NCBI GenBank assembly: GCA_021442155.1
Contig: CM038216.1
Location: forward strand, 155,233,983-155,297,982
Length of the DNA: 64,000 nucleotides
Source: Cymbidium sinense
Taxonomy: Eukaryota; Streptophyta; Magnoliopsida; Asparagales; Orchidaceae
Reading direction: 5' to 3'
The notes beneath the pieces were generated by a model. The model was not told the DNA's origin and made no database searches. It saw nothing but the letters and a program-made list of their open reading frames with translations. Positions 49,855 through 62,235 of this stretch are shown here, one piece after another. Numbering within the stretch: position 1 is the first letter of the stretch; each line of letters starts with the position of its first letter. A program made the position numbers and the translations under genes.

Positions 49855-50147
49855 TTGGAGTAGCTTCGGTGGCAGATAAGATTAGAGAGAGTCACCTTAG
49901 ATGGTTTGGCCACATAAAGCGTCGGCCGTCCGATGATCCGGTTAGGAGAGTAGATGCATTAAATTTATCTTATGTTAAGAAAGGTAGAGGTAGACCTAAA
50001 AAGACTTGGTTAAGATGTATAAAAAATGACCTTAGTATACTTGAATTAAATGAGAATTTGACAAATAATAGGACACAATGGAGGCGAAAGATTCATATGG
50101 CCGACCCCACTTAGTGGGATAAAGGCTTGTTGTTGTTATTATTGTTG
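49855..50147 (+). mobile_element. RTE-type LINE, short 3' copy D
   Basis: A 293-bp 5'-truncated tail. It encodes an uninterrupted 81-codon piece of the LINE C-terminus (ADKIRESHLRWFGHIKRRP, KKGRGRPKKTWLRCIKND, NRTQWRRKIH). It ends with CCGACCCCACTTAGTGGGAT and a TTG/TTA tail. Perfect 17-bp duplications flank it, the signature of target-primed reverse transcription. Its open frame and clean duplication make it the youngest-looking LINE copy here. Confidence 0.95.
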
Positions 50148-50164
50148 TAATAATATTAATAAAG
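50148..50164. repeat. Target-site duplication, right of LINE copy D
   Basis: TAATAATATTAATAAAG, identical to 49838-49854. Confidence 0.9.
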
Positions 50165-50519
50165 TGCACCTTTTATTAACATCTTTCACACCGCCTCACT
50201 AGGTCATGCATGTTCTCTCTTGAATTGTGATTCCCATCCATGGTGATCCTACCCTTCTATTGCCACCACCACCTCCTACTACCACTGTCATTACTGTAGT
50301 TTCCATCTTTTCATCTTTGCCACTTTAATTTCCATCATAAAAAGCTCTTCTTTCTCCACACCTTTTCTTTCTTGAACCTAAGTTTTTTTTTTTATTTTTA
50401 TTTTTTACTTTTAATCTAATTTCTACTTTTAGAATTCTTTGTTGATTTAAACATTTGTGTACCTTGTTTTTTCAAATCAAAATTGATTGCTTGTTTTAAT
50501 ATTCTAAGGTTTTATAAAA
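50165..50519. other. Unassigned spacer
   Basis: Pyrimidine-rich + strand without a recognised motif; it may be the 5' part of the hAT element that follows. Confidence 0.4.
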
Positions 50520-52187
50520 AATGTCATGAGGTAAGGATAAGGCCACAATGGGTTAAAAAGACTTGGTAGGAGGTATAGCATGTAAGTTGATATTGAAGAA
50601 AATTACAAGATATATGTTTATATAAAGTGCAATTATTGTGAAATGTTTGTTAAAGGGTGCTAAAAATAAATGAAAGAACTTCTTTAGCTCTCACAAGAAT
50701 GTTACCCTATGTACCAAAGTTCTTGTGGCAGCGAAAGAGAAAATCTATACATATATGAATAAGATGATAATGTCAAAGCACTTGGCATGATGATTGATTG
50801 ATGATATAATTGATGTTGATTCTTATTATGGCAGTAGGCTTAGTGACAGATTTTTCATCTTTTTTTCAAGAAGACCTATGGATTAATACATGATAAATCT
50901 TAAATATAATAAAGATGATGGTGTGAGGATAACAAACATGGTATTTCTCAATAGTGCTAGTGAGGGCATAGAAGTGCATCTATCTTGATATTGTAATGTT
51001 TCTTTAATAAAAATATCATACCATTTTTTCTTTTTTCAACATGATTTGCTCCATATGTTCTTATGGATGAGGCTTAAAATGACCATACATATATGATTTG
51101 AGAACTTGGGTGTTAAAGGAGGAGCTGAGTTATATTGATTTATTGAGGGCATTAGGACGACTTGTAGTCAGATTTGAGTGACTATCATGTCTGATAATTG
51201 GTCTAATATAGGAATAGAATTTTGATCAATATTTTGATTAATAATTCCAATGATAGTGTTTTCATAAAATCTATTATTGGTTTAGATAAATTGAAGAATG
51301 CAAACTATGCTTTTGGATAGCTTGGTGAAATCATAGAGTATAATGGAGTGCATTTGATGATACATAATAGTAGTGCTTACATAGCAATTGAGAGTAATTA
51401 ATGGAAAAGAGATACTATTTGTATTGGCTATCTTGCTTAACACACTACACAAACTTGATTTTGGAGAAATTTGGTAATTTGCCTTGGCACAAGAATGCTC
51501 AAAGCAAAGTAAAGAATACAAGTAACGTCATCTACATTCATTCTTGGATTTTAACTTGATGATAAAATTTTTCAATAAAAGAACTCTTGCAGTCAGTTTA
51601 AACCAGATTTGCCACATCGTACTTGACCCGATAAACCATGTTGAAACCAAGATAGCTTTAAATATTATGTCTACTTCTACACAAGGCTAAGTGTGTGTGG
51701 GCAAAGATAGTGAAGGAAAAAAGTTATAAAAAATGTCTTAAAGAACGATTTTTGGTAAGTGCTAATTATGCAATATTGACAACACAATCATTACTTCATG
51801 ATTGAAGATGATTTTTTTTTTAAAAATAAGTTATTAGCTTCATTTACAATGCAATGGATGAAACTAAAGAGTTGATAACTTAAAACTCAAGAGGACAGTA
51901 GTCTAACTATAAAGAGACTTGTGATTTTACTGATGAGAAGTCAGAGTTTCAATTTCATCGTCACTTGCATGCAGTGGGATATTACTTTAATCCACTATTT
52001 TAATATGTTGAGATGAGGTCTTATCTTGAGATTAAGTTAGGTTTATATATCATTGCATGGATATGTTGATAGTAATTCAATTAAGAAGGTGAAGGTTGAT
52101 ATGGAAGTTGTATCATTCAAAAATAAGGGCACTTTTACAAAATGTTATTCAAGTAATTATTTTATATTTATTTTTTATTAATTTAAA
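50520..52187 (+). pseudogene. hAT transposase, N-terminal and middle parts (split by gypsy element 2)
   Basis: On the + strand there is a BED-type zinc finger (KCNYCEMFVKG, 50625-50657). Then comes the DUF659-type catalytic region with TIMSDNWSN (51181-51207), a later IHSWIL piece (about 51535), and HAVGYYFNP (51968-52000). These occur in the order seen in plant hAT transposases. Stops and shifts are frequent. The reading is cut at 52187 by an LTR, and the C-terminal dimerisation domain reappears at 58187, on the other side of the LTR element. The gene is inactive. Confidence 0.8.
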
Positions 52188-52318
52188 TGTCACGACCCGG
52201 CCCGCGAGCTTGGAATACCAAGCGAGCATGGACGGATAAAAAAAATTTTATAACACTTCTCTTAAATAAAATCTCCAATCATAAAACTACTATAATTCAC
52301 AAAAGATTTAACAATTGT

Positions 52319-52378
<60 letters not shown>

Positions 52379-54180
52379 AGTTCATATACATATAATTTAA
52401 ACATAATTTCAACATAATTACTATTCAAGTCTTTCTACGGCGATAAACATAACTTCCTTCTATCTTATTTAGTTGGGATGATTATCCAAAAAATTTAAAC
52501 AACTAACAATTGAATATAATTGATTAGATTGATTATCTTTGTTACATTATAAGAAAACAAGAAGGTAGAATATGCTGTAATTTTATTTTCACGTATATAA
52601 AAGAAAAAAATTCTCAAACAATCAAAGAGGTATGCGGATAAATATTTCATTTGAACTTTACTTTTACATTTATCATCTTGGGTCATTTGTCAAATCTTTC
52701 AAATCTCGTTCAAAGGACAAGTAATTACCATTTGATTTTATTGGTCTTTTTTTTTGTCATTTTAGATGCGCATTATGTCCCTCGATCTATGGGGGTGAAT
52801 TTCACTTTTCACATTTATAGATACAATTATACATTATCGTATTAATTCATAACTAACAAGAAATTAGTTAACTTCATAAAATGACGAAGTGATAATATGA
52901 TCTAACATTCAGGTTATCCAACATGAAGAAACAGTAAATTACATCACAATTTATTAAGAAGCAGGAAAATAATCACAACTTGTAGTATAAGAAAAAGTCA
53001 TAATCATACAAACATGTATTTCATCACAAAAAATTAAAAATATTTTTTTACCATAAATATAAGAATATAATTACCCACTTTAATTTACAGTTTCTTCTTG
53101 AATTTCCTTCCCTTTAATGCTTATATCTTCTATTTTCTCTATTCAAGGATTTTTTTTCTTAATTTATTTTGATTTAAAATTTTCTATCTTTTTCTCTAAT
53201 AATTTTAATTTAAGAATCATAATATATATTTTTCTTACTTTCCTGTATCAATTATTTAAATGACTTAAATATTTTTTTATTCGATTTATAAGAAAAACTA
53301 ATTTTGTATTATTATAAATTATAATAAATGTTATATTTATGTATATTTATTAAGCTAAATATCAGGTTAATACTTAAGTTATATTTTACATGTAGCTTAT
53401 AAAATTTAAATAATTAAGTTTAATTTGTATTATACTTGAAATGTAGAATTAAGCTTCAATCTATTAATACAATTACTTGTATTTTTACTACATTCATTTC
53501 ATTCATAAGTTTCAAATGTTTGCATTTCATTTATATGTTCTTATAAATTTAATATTTTTATTTATTTCTTAAAATGATTCTTGAAATGATCTTAAAATGA
53601 TATCTTAAACTTGAATTTAATTTATGCTATATATTCCTAATTTAAATTATTTGCTGAAATCGATAAACCCCAAATTAAAACTTGAAATAACATTAAAATC
53701 AGATATAATAACAAAATCAGATTTTTTATTATTTAAACATAAATTATATAAATTATTTCACTTAGGGTTTCTTATATTACATAGAGGTGACTAATTCAAA
53801 GGAAAATTTTCAATTTACAATAAATAAACTCTTACCTTATGTTATAAGTTCTCGATTTTGCCCTAGACCCAACCCGTCGGCTTCCTAATGTCACGGGTGG
53901 TCTCTCCCTTCTTCCTCGTTCTGGTTCTCGCTAACACACAAAGAGGCTCTCCTCCTTCCTCTCTTTGGTCGTTGCGCCTTGAGCTATGATGGCTGTGCGG
54001 TAAGGAAGTCAGCCTCACATGCCTAGCAGACAAGTCTTCCTTCTCTCTTCTCCTCTCTCTGTGTTTGGGAGTTGATTTGACAAAATGAAATCGAACTCCT
54101 CTCCTGGACTTTTCAATCAGCCAACGTTAGGCTAGGTTGGACTTTTCATTTTTCTCTTTTTTTTTTTTACTTCGGTTATT
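52188..54180 (-). repeat. Left LTR of gypsy element 2 (3' LTR)
   Basis: It aligns with 55961-58132. It contains a TA microsatellite (52322-52373) and a shortened GC-rich block (53860-54130). The inner end has lost the last bases of the terminal ATTACA. Confidence 0.85.
52322..52373. repeat. (TA)n microsatellite in the left LTR
   Basis: Same relative position as the run at 56080-56123 in the right LTR. Confidence 0.95.
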
Positions 54181-54193
54181 GATCTCTCCTCTT
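54181..54193 (-). other. Polypurine tract of gypsy element 2
   Basis: The - strand reads AAGAGGAGAGATC just before the 3' LTR, closely matching the tract of element 1. Confidence 0.7.
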
Positions 54194-55530
54194 ATAAAAT
54201 TTTGTTCTCGAAATTAAATGACATTAATAGAAATAAATATACCTTTAATTAAATAATTGAGGATAAAGTTCATTTAGATTTTCTTCTCTCATTAAACTTC
54301 TCGATCAGTCCATGTTTCCACGACGAACAAATGGAATTTTCTATTCACGAGATACTTAACATCATGTCATAATTCTTTAACGGCTCTTCCAAATGTGAGA
54401 TCCGGTTGAATATCAATAGGATCCACATTAATTTTATTCTTCATTAGTAATATATTTTTTGAGAGAAAATAAACACATACATTGTTCTTGCATGTGAGAA
54501 GGTAAAACCAGTCTACAAGTCACTTTTCAATTCTTTCCAAGATTTCATATGGACGATATAAGCGTGGCTCAACTTTCCAACTTTGCCAAATCGTTTTATA
54601 CACTTTCATGGGCGACTTTCAAATTCTACTTTAAACTCTGCGGATGTTTATGGCAGTATTTCTCGACTTATCTTGAGCTATTTATCTATTTGCTGGATCA
54701 ATGGTCTTTTTTTGTACCCATCCATTGCTTCAAATGGGTCTTACATCTTTCCACTCTAAATCTTGCTATTATTGTAAATGGCTCAATCAGCAAATAAATT
54801 TCCCAATTTCTCTCAAAATCAAGGATACAAAGTCTAAGCAAATCTTGTTTTGAATTCTTTTCTGACCATCGGTTTGATGATGGAATCTGATCTTGAAAGT
54901 AAAAGCTTAAATTTCTTGAATTTTTCCACGGTCCATCGATACCATTTTGGCACACCATGTAACTCGCGATTTCATCAACATACTTCCTTCAGCTTTTCAA
55001 TCAGTTGTTTGATAGGTATAAAGTGTGCATTTAGTCAACTATCATAACCCAAATGGTATCCTCTGGATCTTAATTATCACAAAATCCATAGCAATATCAT
55101 TCTACATTTCTGCGAAGTGTAAAGTCCACGACTCGATGTTATTTTAATCGACATGATTGCAAATTGATTCTACTTCTTTTATGAAAATATTTACTTAAGA
55201 TCTTGATACATTTTCTTCTTCTTGGATGAATTGTATTAGAATGATGTGTTTCATATGTATCTTTCCTCGATCTCCAACATTTGGAATGCAAACCTGTCGT
55301 AATCTTTGGTGTCTCGTCGATTTCAAAATCTTTTGTAATTACTTTTATCAAATCTAAAATTTTAGAAAGTCATCATCTTGAGGTAAAACATCTTGTATTA
55401 CATTTTCGCTTTAATTTGTATAGTCGTTTGATTTAACAATAAAGCATGATTATTTGTAAATTTAATAATTGAAATTTTCAGTTTTTCTAAATCTTTAATC
55501 AACTCCTCATGTTGAGAGATCAATCAATAA
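54194..55530 (-). pseudogene. Integrase remnant of gypsy element 2
   Basis: The stretch aligns on the - strand with the integrase part of element 1. It has a zinc-binding N-terminal piece (55139-55351, with the pair ETHHSN), further core fragments around 54900-55000 (a FHGVPKW-like block) and the C-terminal part near 54500. Frames are badly broken. Confidence 0.55.
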
Positions 55531-55870
55531 GCACTCTACTTAAAGCATCAACAACTACATTTGTCTTCCCCGGATGATATTGAATATCCAAATCATAATC
55601 TTTAATGAGTTCCAATCATCCCATTTGCCTTAAATTTAGCTCTTACCGAGTAAAGATATATTTCAAGCTTTGATGACCAGTGAAAATTTCACACCCTATT
55701 CCATATAAATAATGCCTTAAATTTTCTGCTGCTCTAGATCATGGGTTGGATAATTCTTTCATGATTTTTTTTAAATTGTACCATATAGCAATCACTCCCA
55801 TTCTGCGTAAACACATCCAATGATCCTTTATTTAATCACGATGGAATAGTTATCGGTGCGGTCGTTCAAC
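55531..55870 (-). pseudogene. RNase H remnant of gypsy element 2
   Basis: The - strand contains [30 protein letters not shown] and VVVDALSR, the usual Tekay/Del RNase H ending. Upstream there is a decayed QNG-S-CYM region. This is the domain that element 1 has lost. Confidence 0.75.
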
Positions 55871-55960
55871 AATTCTTCAATTTTTTTAAAACCGCGCCGA
55901 CCATTCAAATCTACTTTTGAGTTAGTCTCAGATGGTTACGTAATGATCGTGAAAATCCTT

Positions 55961-56077
55961 CCTCACGACCCGACGGAGTTTGGAATACCGAGGAGAACAG
56001 AGATGATAAATGAAAAATTTACATAACAATCTTAAATAAAATCTCCAATCACTAATCCATGAAATGATTTAACAATT

Positions 56078-56126
<49 letters not shown>

Positions 56127-56940
56127 CATATCCCTATATAACTACTAATTTCTGACATAAATATAATCCCTCCCATCGGTCATTTAGTTATGATGGTTAC
56201 GAAAAAATTTAAACAACTAATCAATGAATAAAATTGATGAATCAATTATCTTTGTTACACTATAAGTAAACAAGGTAGAATTAATATACGTGGGTTTTTA
56301 TTTTCACGTGTATAAAGAAAGAAATTGCTCAAACAATCAAACAGGAGGTATAAATATTTTGTATGAATTTTACTTTACATTTATCATCCGTCTTAGAGTC
56401 AATAAATCTTTATACTCATCCAAAGGACAATTACCATTCTTTTTCATTGCTATCGTTTAGATCAAGTGTCGCCTGATATCCTGAGGGGTGGTATCTTTCA
56501 ACATACACATTATACAATTATACTGGTATGCGTAATTCATAATAATAATAATAATAAAATGATTAAGTAATGATATGATCTAGCATTTAGGTTATTATCC
56601 AATATGAAGAAGCAAAAAATCATCATTTTATGAAGAAGAAAAAAATCACAACTCAGAAGCAGGAAAAAGTCATAATTATACAAACATGTATTTTATCATA
56701 AGAAATTAAAGAAAATTTTTTTTACCATAAATATAAGAATATAATTATCTACTTTAATTTATAATTTTCTCTTTTCTCTTTTCCTTCTTTTAATCAAATT
56801 CTATATATAATAAAATATTGATTGGATCAATATTAAAGAATTTATTTTATTTTATTATACTTGTCATGATCTTACATATAACTTTTATTAATTGAACATT
56901 CATCAATATTCATTGTCTATTTTCTAAATCAAGTTAAATT

Positions 56941-56972
<32 letters not shown>

Positions 56973-58132
56973 ATTATATTTAGTTAATTTATTTATTAAA
57001 CTTTGTACATACACAATATCTTTCATTTTCTCCATTCAAGGATTTGTTTTTCTTAATTTACTTTGATTTAAATGTTTCTAACTTTTTCTCTAATAATTTC
57101 AATTTAAGAATCATAATATATATTTTTCTTACTTTCTTGTCTCAATTATTTAAATAACTTAAATATTCTTTTATTTGATTCATAAGAAAGACTAATTTTA
57201 TATTATTATAAATTATAATAAATGTTATATTTATGTACATTTATTAAGCTAAATATCATATTAATACTTAAGTTATATTTTGCATGTAGTATATAAAATT
57301 TAAATAATTAAGTTTAATTGGTGTTATACTTAAGAAAAAGTAAAATTAAGTTCTCAATCTATTAATATAATTAATTGTATTTTTACTACATCCATTTCAT
57401 TCATAAGTTTTAAATTTTGCATTTTATTTATAGGTTCTCATAAATTTAATACTTTCATTTATTATTTTTCTTAAAATGATCTTAAAATGATATCTTAAAC
57501 TTGAATTTAATTTATGCTACATATTCCTAATTTAAATTTTTTGCTGAAATTGATAAACCCTAAGTTAAAACTTGAAATAACATTAAAATTAGAGATAATA
57601 ACAAAATCAGATTTTTTATTTATTTAAATATATAATTATATAAATTATTTCACTTAGGGTTTCTTATATTACAGAGAGGTGACTAATTCAAAGGAAAATA
57701 TTCAATTTACATTAAATAAACTCTTACCTTATGTTATAAGTTCTCGATTTTGCCCTAGACCCAACCCGTCGGCTTCCTAATGTCATGCACGCACGCACGG
57801 GTCGGTCTCTCCCTTCTTCCTCCCGTTGCTCGCTCTGGTTCGCACGCAATGTCACGCAAAAGAGGCTCTCCTCCTTCCTCTCTTTTGGTCGTTGGCGCAC
57901 GGAAAGCTACGATGGCTCGGTGCCGATGGTAAGGAAGCCGCCTCACATGCCTAGGGCACGCACAGGGAGTCTTCCCTTCTCTCTTCCTTCCTCTCTCTCT
58001 CTCTCGTGTGTTTTGGAGTTCGGTTTCGGCAAAATGAAACCGAACTCCCCCTTTTTGGACTTTTTCAATCCGTGGCCAACCGTCGTGGCGGTTGGACTTT
58101 TATTTTTTTTTTTTTGATTTTCGGTTATTACA
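55961..58132 (-). repeat. Right LTR of gypsy element 2 (5' LTR)
   Basis: It begins CCTCACGACCCG (tip TGT mutated to CCT) and ends GGTTATTACA. It holds a TA run (56080-56123), AAT runs (about 56541 and 56948) and a GC-rich block (57750-58100) with many CpG. Apparent frames at 57755-58117 come from this block. Confidence 0.85.
56080..56123. repeat. (AT)n microsatellite in the right LTR
   Basis: Counterpart of 52322-52373. Confidence 0.95.
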
Positions 58133-58380
58133 TAAAATAAGCAAGAATTTTCTAAATTTTCATTTTTTTTTTCAAATAAATTTGAATGATGGATTCAACT
58201 TGGTGATGGCATTCCAGAGTTACAAAATTTTGGTTTGAAAGTATTAGGACTTTATCTAGTTGTGAGTTGAATTAGAACACATATAATCAAATTCATATAA
58301 AAAGGAGAAGATATTAGGTACGTTGAGGTTTGATTCAATGATTTATATCATATATAATAAGATATTGAAGGAAAAAAAAA
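58133..58380 (+). pseudogene. hAT transposase, C-terminal dimerisation region
   Basis: The + strand reads WIQLGDGIPELQ (58190-58225), where the preceding Trp codon is a stop, and then SSCELN with NTYNQIHIKRR. This is the hAT dimerisation domain (family pattern WW...PEL...SS-CERNWS). It completes the transposase interrupted at 52187. Confidence 0.75.
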
Positions 58381-59149
58381 AATGAAAAAGAAGACATTAA
58401 AGGATGATGGACATCCCTTGCTTCTATTGGCATGCCATCCTAAAAAATGATTTATGGATGATGATATGAAGCAATTATGCCCGATTCTCAACAAGGTAAT
58501 CGTGATGTTGATTTTTTTTTTATGGGGACATAATCAACATAACTAATGAGCCTAACTCAAGCTAATCAAAAGTAAATGAAAAAAAGCATTTATAAAAATT
58601 TATGTAATTGAAGTATAATATTAGTTATTATGCTTTAAAATTTAATTAATGATTTCTATTTATTAAGGAAACATATGACGATTAAAATTGAAGATGAGGA
58701 GGAAGAATGAGAGAACATGGACACATGTGAAGATGAGACAAAGGAGAAAATAGTTTATTATGTTAACTACTTTAATGAAGACCCATTAAGTGATGGTAAG
58801 TGATAAAGGTTTTTTAATTTAAAAATTCTAATATATGGGCATATTATTTATTGTTGTAACTTATGTTTTTACTTTTGTTGAGGGCAACAGGAGTAAGCGT
58901 GAGTTAAGATACTTATTTTATTGAACTTATTTTTGAATCATTATTTTATTATATTTTACTTTGATATTTTATCTTTCTTTATTGTTTGCATAGGTATTAA
59001 TCTTCCTCACTTTATGATGTGATTTTAGATGTTAACATGTTACATATTATTTTATGCAAATTGTTATTTTTTTATTATATTAGGGTGTTAATATATTGCT
59101 TTTTAATGCATTATTAGGTTAGGATTTTATTGTTTTTTCTTACCTCACA
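58381..59149. other. Unassigned AT-rich spacer
   Basis: Short A-rich and acidic peptide-like frames near 58670-58800 have no family resemblance. It may include the end of the hAT element. Confidence 0.4.
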
Positions 59150-59633
59150 CATTAAGTTGCTACAATACTTGGTTGTGCAATTTTAAACCTTGGATGAAAG
59201 CTTTAGTTATAATTGCTTACCTTGATAATGAAATGATATTTCAAAGATGGGCTTCTGCTTTTTTCTTAGGAATTGATACAATTTGATAATCATATTTTAG
59301 AAAGCTTTGACAATGTTATTAAGAGTGCATATTCTTATCAAATGATCACTTTGTTAGATTTTATGAGGCATACAATATAAAAATGGTTTTGTGATCCATG
59401 CACAGCTACAACAAATACAAAAATTATTTTAAAGAAAATTGAAGAAACATTGAGCACGTCCTTGTAGAATGTTTAAACATAAATTATCTATCCTATTTTC
59501 AATTGGAACTACATGTCCTAGATAGTGATATTGTTCGTGACTTTGATTTGCTCTAGATATGTAGTTGTTGAAAGTTTGAGGTGACATGCTTATCGTGCAA
59601 ACATGTATTAGCTATAGCTTGATCAGAGTGTTA
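59150..59633 (+). pseudogene. MULE (Mutator-like) transposase C-terminal remnant
   Basis: The + strand contains ESFDNVIKSAYSYQMITLLDFMRH (about 59305-59376), then a block rich in Lys and Glu (KIILKKIEETL). A SWIM-type zinc finger follows, ICSC-stop-KFEVTCLSCKHVLAIA (59557-59620). This is the standard end of plant MULE transposases. Several stops are present. A MITE begins directly after the SWIM domain and may have inserted into the gene. Confidence 0.7.
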
Positions 59634-60237
59634 GGGTGTGTTTGAGACAGCTGCAGTTATTTGAAGAAACAGCAGTGAAATTATTATCAAAGAAAGCTGC
59701 TATTGCTAAAGCAATAACTCTGTTTGAAAAAATCTGTTGTGCTACAATTGTTTATGAATAAAAGACTAAAATGTCATTATATGCATATGTTAATAAATAT
59801 ATCTACAATATTTAAATTTTAGTAATCATTATATTTAATTGATTCTAAATAATAAATTTTTTCTGTAATTAGCAATGTTTTTAATATGAAGGTCAAATTG
59901 ATACTATATTCTTCTTTTTATTTTTAAAATCAAATATTAACATTCAAGTAAGGAGCGAATGGAGTGCGGCAACACTTGACAGAGGAGGTGTGAGGCACAA
60001 AATGATAAAGAGGAGTTTTGGCGGGGGGAGAGAGATGCTTATGATATTTTAAAGGGACGGATACAACCTTGTCGTCTCCTCATCCGGAGAATATTTTTTG
60101 CGAAGGCGTCGATGCGTACAATGCTCTCGAGTGAAAAACCTAGAATTAGCATAAGCGGCCTTCATTTATTTATGAACGCCACACCAAATGTCATGCATGG
60201 TTGAGCCCTAAAGTGAATCGTGCCCCCAAACACACCC
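59634..60237. mobile_element. Tourist-like PIF/Harbinger MITE, 604 bp
   Basis: The left end GGGTGTGTTTG and the right end CAAACACACCC are perfect 11-bp inverted repeats. They are flanked by TTA on both sides (59631-59633 and 60238-60240). TTA duplications with GGG-TGTTTG tips are the signature of Tourist-type PIF/Harbinger MITEs. No transposase is present. Confidence 0.85.
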
Positions 60238-61129
60238 TTAATCACTATAGCTTATGTGTTGAAAGCATGCTTTGGTGCATGCATTGAAAATATATTTAGA
60301 TAGAAATGACAATACTTAAGGGTTTTAGATGAAATAAGGAGCTTTGTTGTGCTATCCCTAGTGGTGAAATTGAAGAGTTATCATCCAAAGAGAAATAAAG
60401 GACTTTTAAAGGGGGAGAAGCATGTGTTGGAATGTTGAGTACAACTAATGAACATTATTTATTTAATTATAGGACCTAGTGCCCTACATCTTCATAGCAG
60501 TTTTTTTTACTTTATTTCTCTATATTACAATATTATAAATGCATTTGATTTTAAAAGTATTATCTTTTTAGTTTTGATTATCTCTATTTAAGGTTATTTA
60601 ATGCTTGGTTCTACTTAATTTAATTCTTAGAGTAATATCATTGATTGGTTCTGCTTAGTATTATAATGCTTGTCATTTTGATGATATGTTGCTTATGCTA
60701 AACTCTGAAAGATCCAAACTAATATAGGCATGCTGCTTGAAGTACAAATAATAGCCAAATCAATTTTTGTTTTCATAGGATTTCAATTAATTTGCAAAAT
60801 ACAAGAGGTATTTTGGTTCATAAAAAAAGTTTTATTCATAATTTTCTGAAAAACTAAGGGATTGTTTGGGATCAATTTTATTTTTATGTTAATTTTACAA
60901 ATATATTTATTTAATGTGTTTTTTAAGTGTGTTTATTTTTTGTTTTCAAAAGCAAATAATATTATTTTTAAAAGCACTCAAAATTTTTAAATATTTTGAG
61001 TATTTTTAAAAATAATTATTATCACTAAATATATTTTTCTTTGAAATAAAATATAAATAAAATAAAATTAAAACATGAAATCTCAAATATTCCCTAAACA
61101 ATTGGGATGTTTAACAAATTATGATTATT
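60238..61129. other. Unassigned AT-rich spacer
   Basis: The first 150 bases might continue the MULE remnant (a YVLKACF-like peptide at about 60250). Nothing else could be assigned. Confidence 0.35.
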
Positions 61130-61700
61130 ATACAACAACAACAAACTTTTATCATATTGTCTTTTTATGTGTCAAATTTTCATTTAATTCTAATAAATTA
61201 AAATTATTTTTAATACTTTCTAATCAAGTCATTTTAGGTATATCTCGACCTTTCTTAACATAAGATAAATTTAATATATATATTTCTTAATCGGGTCAAC
61301 GGATGACTTATATTTTATGTGGCTAAACTTTCTAAGGTGACTCTTTCTAATTTTATCTGCCACTAGAGCTACTCTAACTTTTTTCAAAGCATATTCATTT
61401 CGTATTTTATCTCTAAGAATAATGCCACTCATCCACCTGAGCATCCTCATCTTTATAATATTTAATTTAATTTTATCCTTCTCTTTTACTGATCAATATT
61501 CTGTGTCATAAATCATTATTGTCTTATCACCATCTTATAAAATTTTTCTTTCAAGTCTAAATGATACTTTTCTATCACACAATAAATCAGATGTATTCTT
61601 CCGCTTTAACCAACCAACTTGAATTCTACTAATAACATACTCATTTATTTCATCATCATTTTGAATAATAAACTCAAGATATTTGAAACGCTCTCTTTTG
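61130..61700 (-). mobile_element. RTE-type LINE, decayed 3' copy E
   Basis: It starts at a CAA-rich tail (61133) and matches the C-terminal part of the other copies on the - strand: the region giving LRWF-HIK and KKGR-like words, CATCCACCTGAGCATCCTCATC and CCAACTTGAATTCTACTAATAACAT. It is more diverged than copies A, C and D, so older. Confidence 0.8.
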
Positions 61701-62235
61701 AACAAATTATGACTTTCATGAATTATAAAAAAACAAATTTTTTACTATTTTTCTATCAAATATTTATAGTGCTTGCTTAACCTTTTTTAATTAAAAAATA
61801 TACATATTATTATTGTTTGTTAGTTAAAAATCTCATATTTCCTCCGCTTTTGCTTGAATAATGTACTGAGAATAATCAATTTGCCAATTTTATGTTTTTG
61901 TGCTTATTTTTATCAATGGTGATTTTGAATGAAATTTAGGCTTCATTTAATTCCTTATACCTAGGAAAAAGTATTTATTACATGAAAGCGAGTTTTCATG
62001 AAGTTTGTGGAGTTCAATATCAATATTAATATCAAATTACTTCTAATTTTAATAAATTTCAGGTGAATTTACATATATAACACAAAATTTTGAATATTGC
62101 ATATCGTACATCTAAAGTTATTTATATTTCTAACAACTCAACTAATTAATAGAATAAAAAATAACATATGTTTCATCTATTTCTTTCTCCCGTTACTAGT
62201 GACGAATCAATCATGCATTCTTAATATCATTAAAG

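Larger units (their letters stand above)
52188..58132 (-). mobile_element. Ty3/gypsy Tekay-like element 2, internally deleted
   Basis: LTRs of about 2.0 and 2.2 kb enclose only 1.8 kb. The interior, read on the - strand, starts in RNase H and continues into integrase. Gag, protease, most of RT and the primer site are deleted. The outer ends are TGTCACGACCC (52188) and GGTTATTACA (58132), the same tips as in element 1. A TAAA direct repeat at 52184-52187 and 58133-58136 may be the target duplication. The element lies inside a hAT transposase pseudogene whose halves match up on both sides. The two LTRs differ substantially, so it is old. Confidence 0.88.

Noticed and set aside
60857..61105. Second small MITE with ATTGTTTGGG/CCCTAAACAAT ends
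   Set aside because: Only about 9 bases match and there is no target duplication; AT-rich chance similarity is likely.
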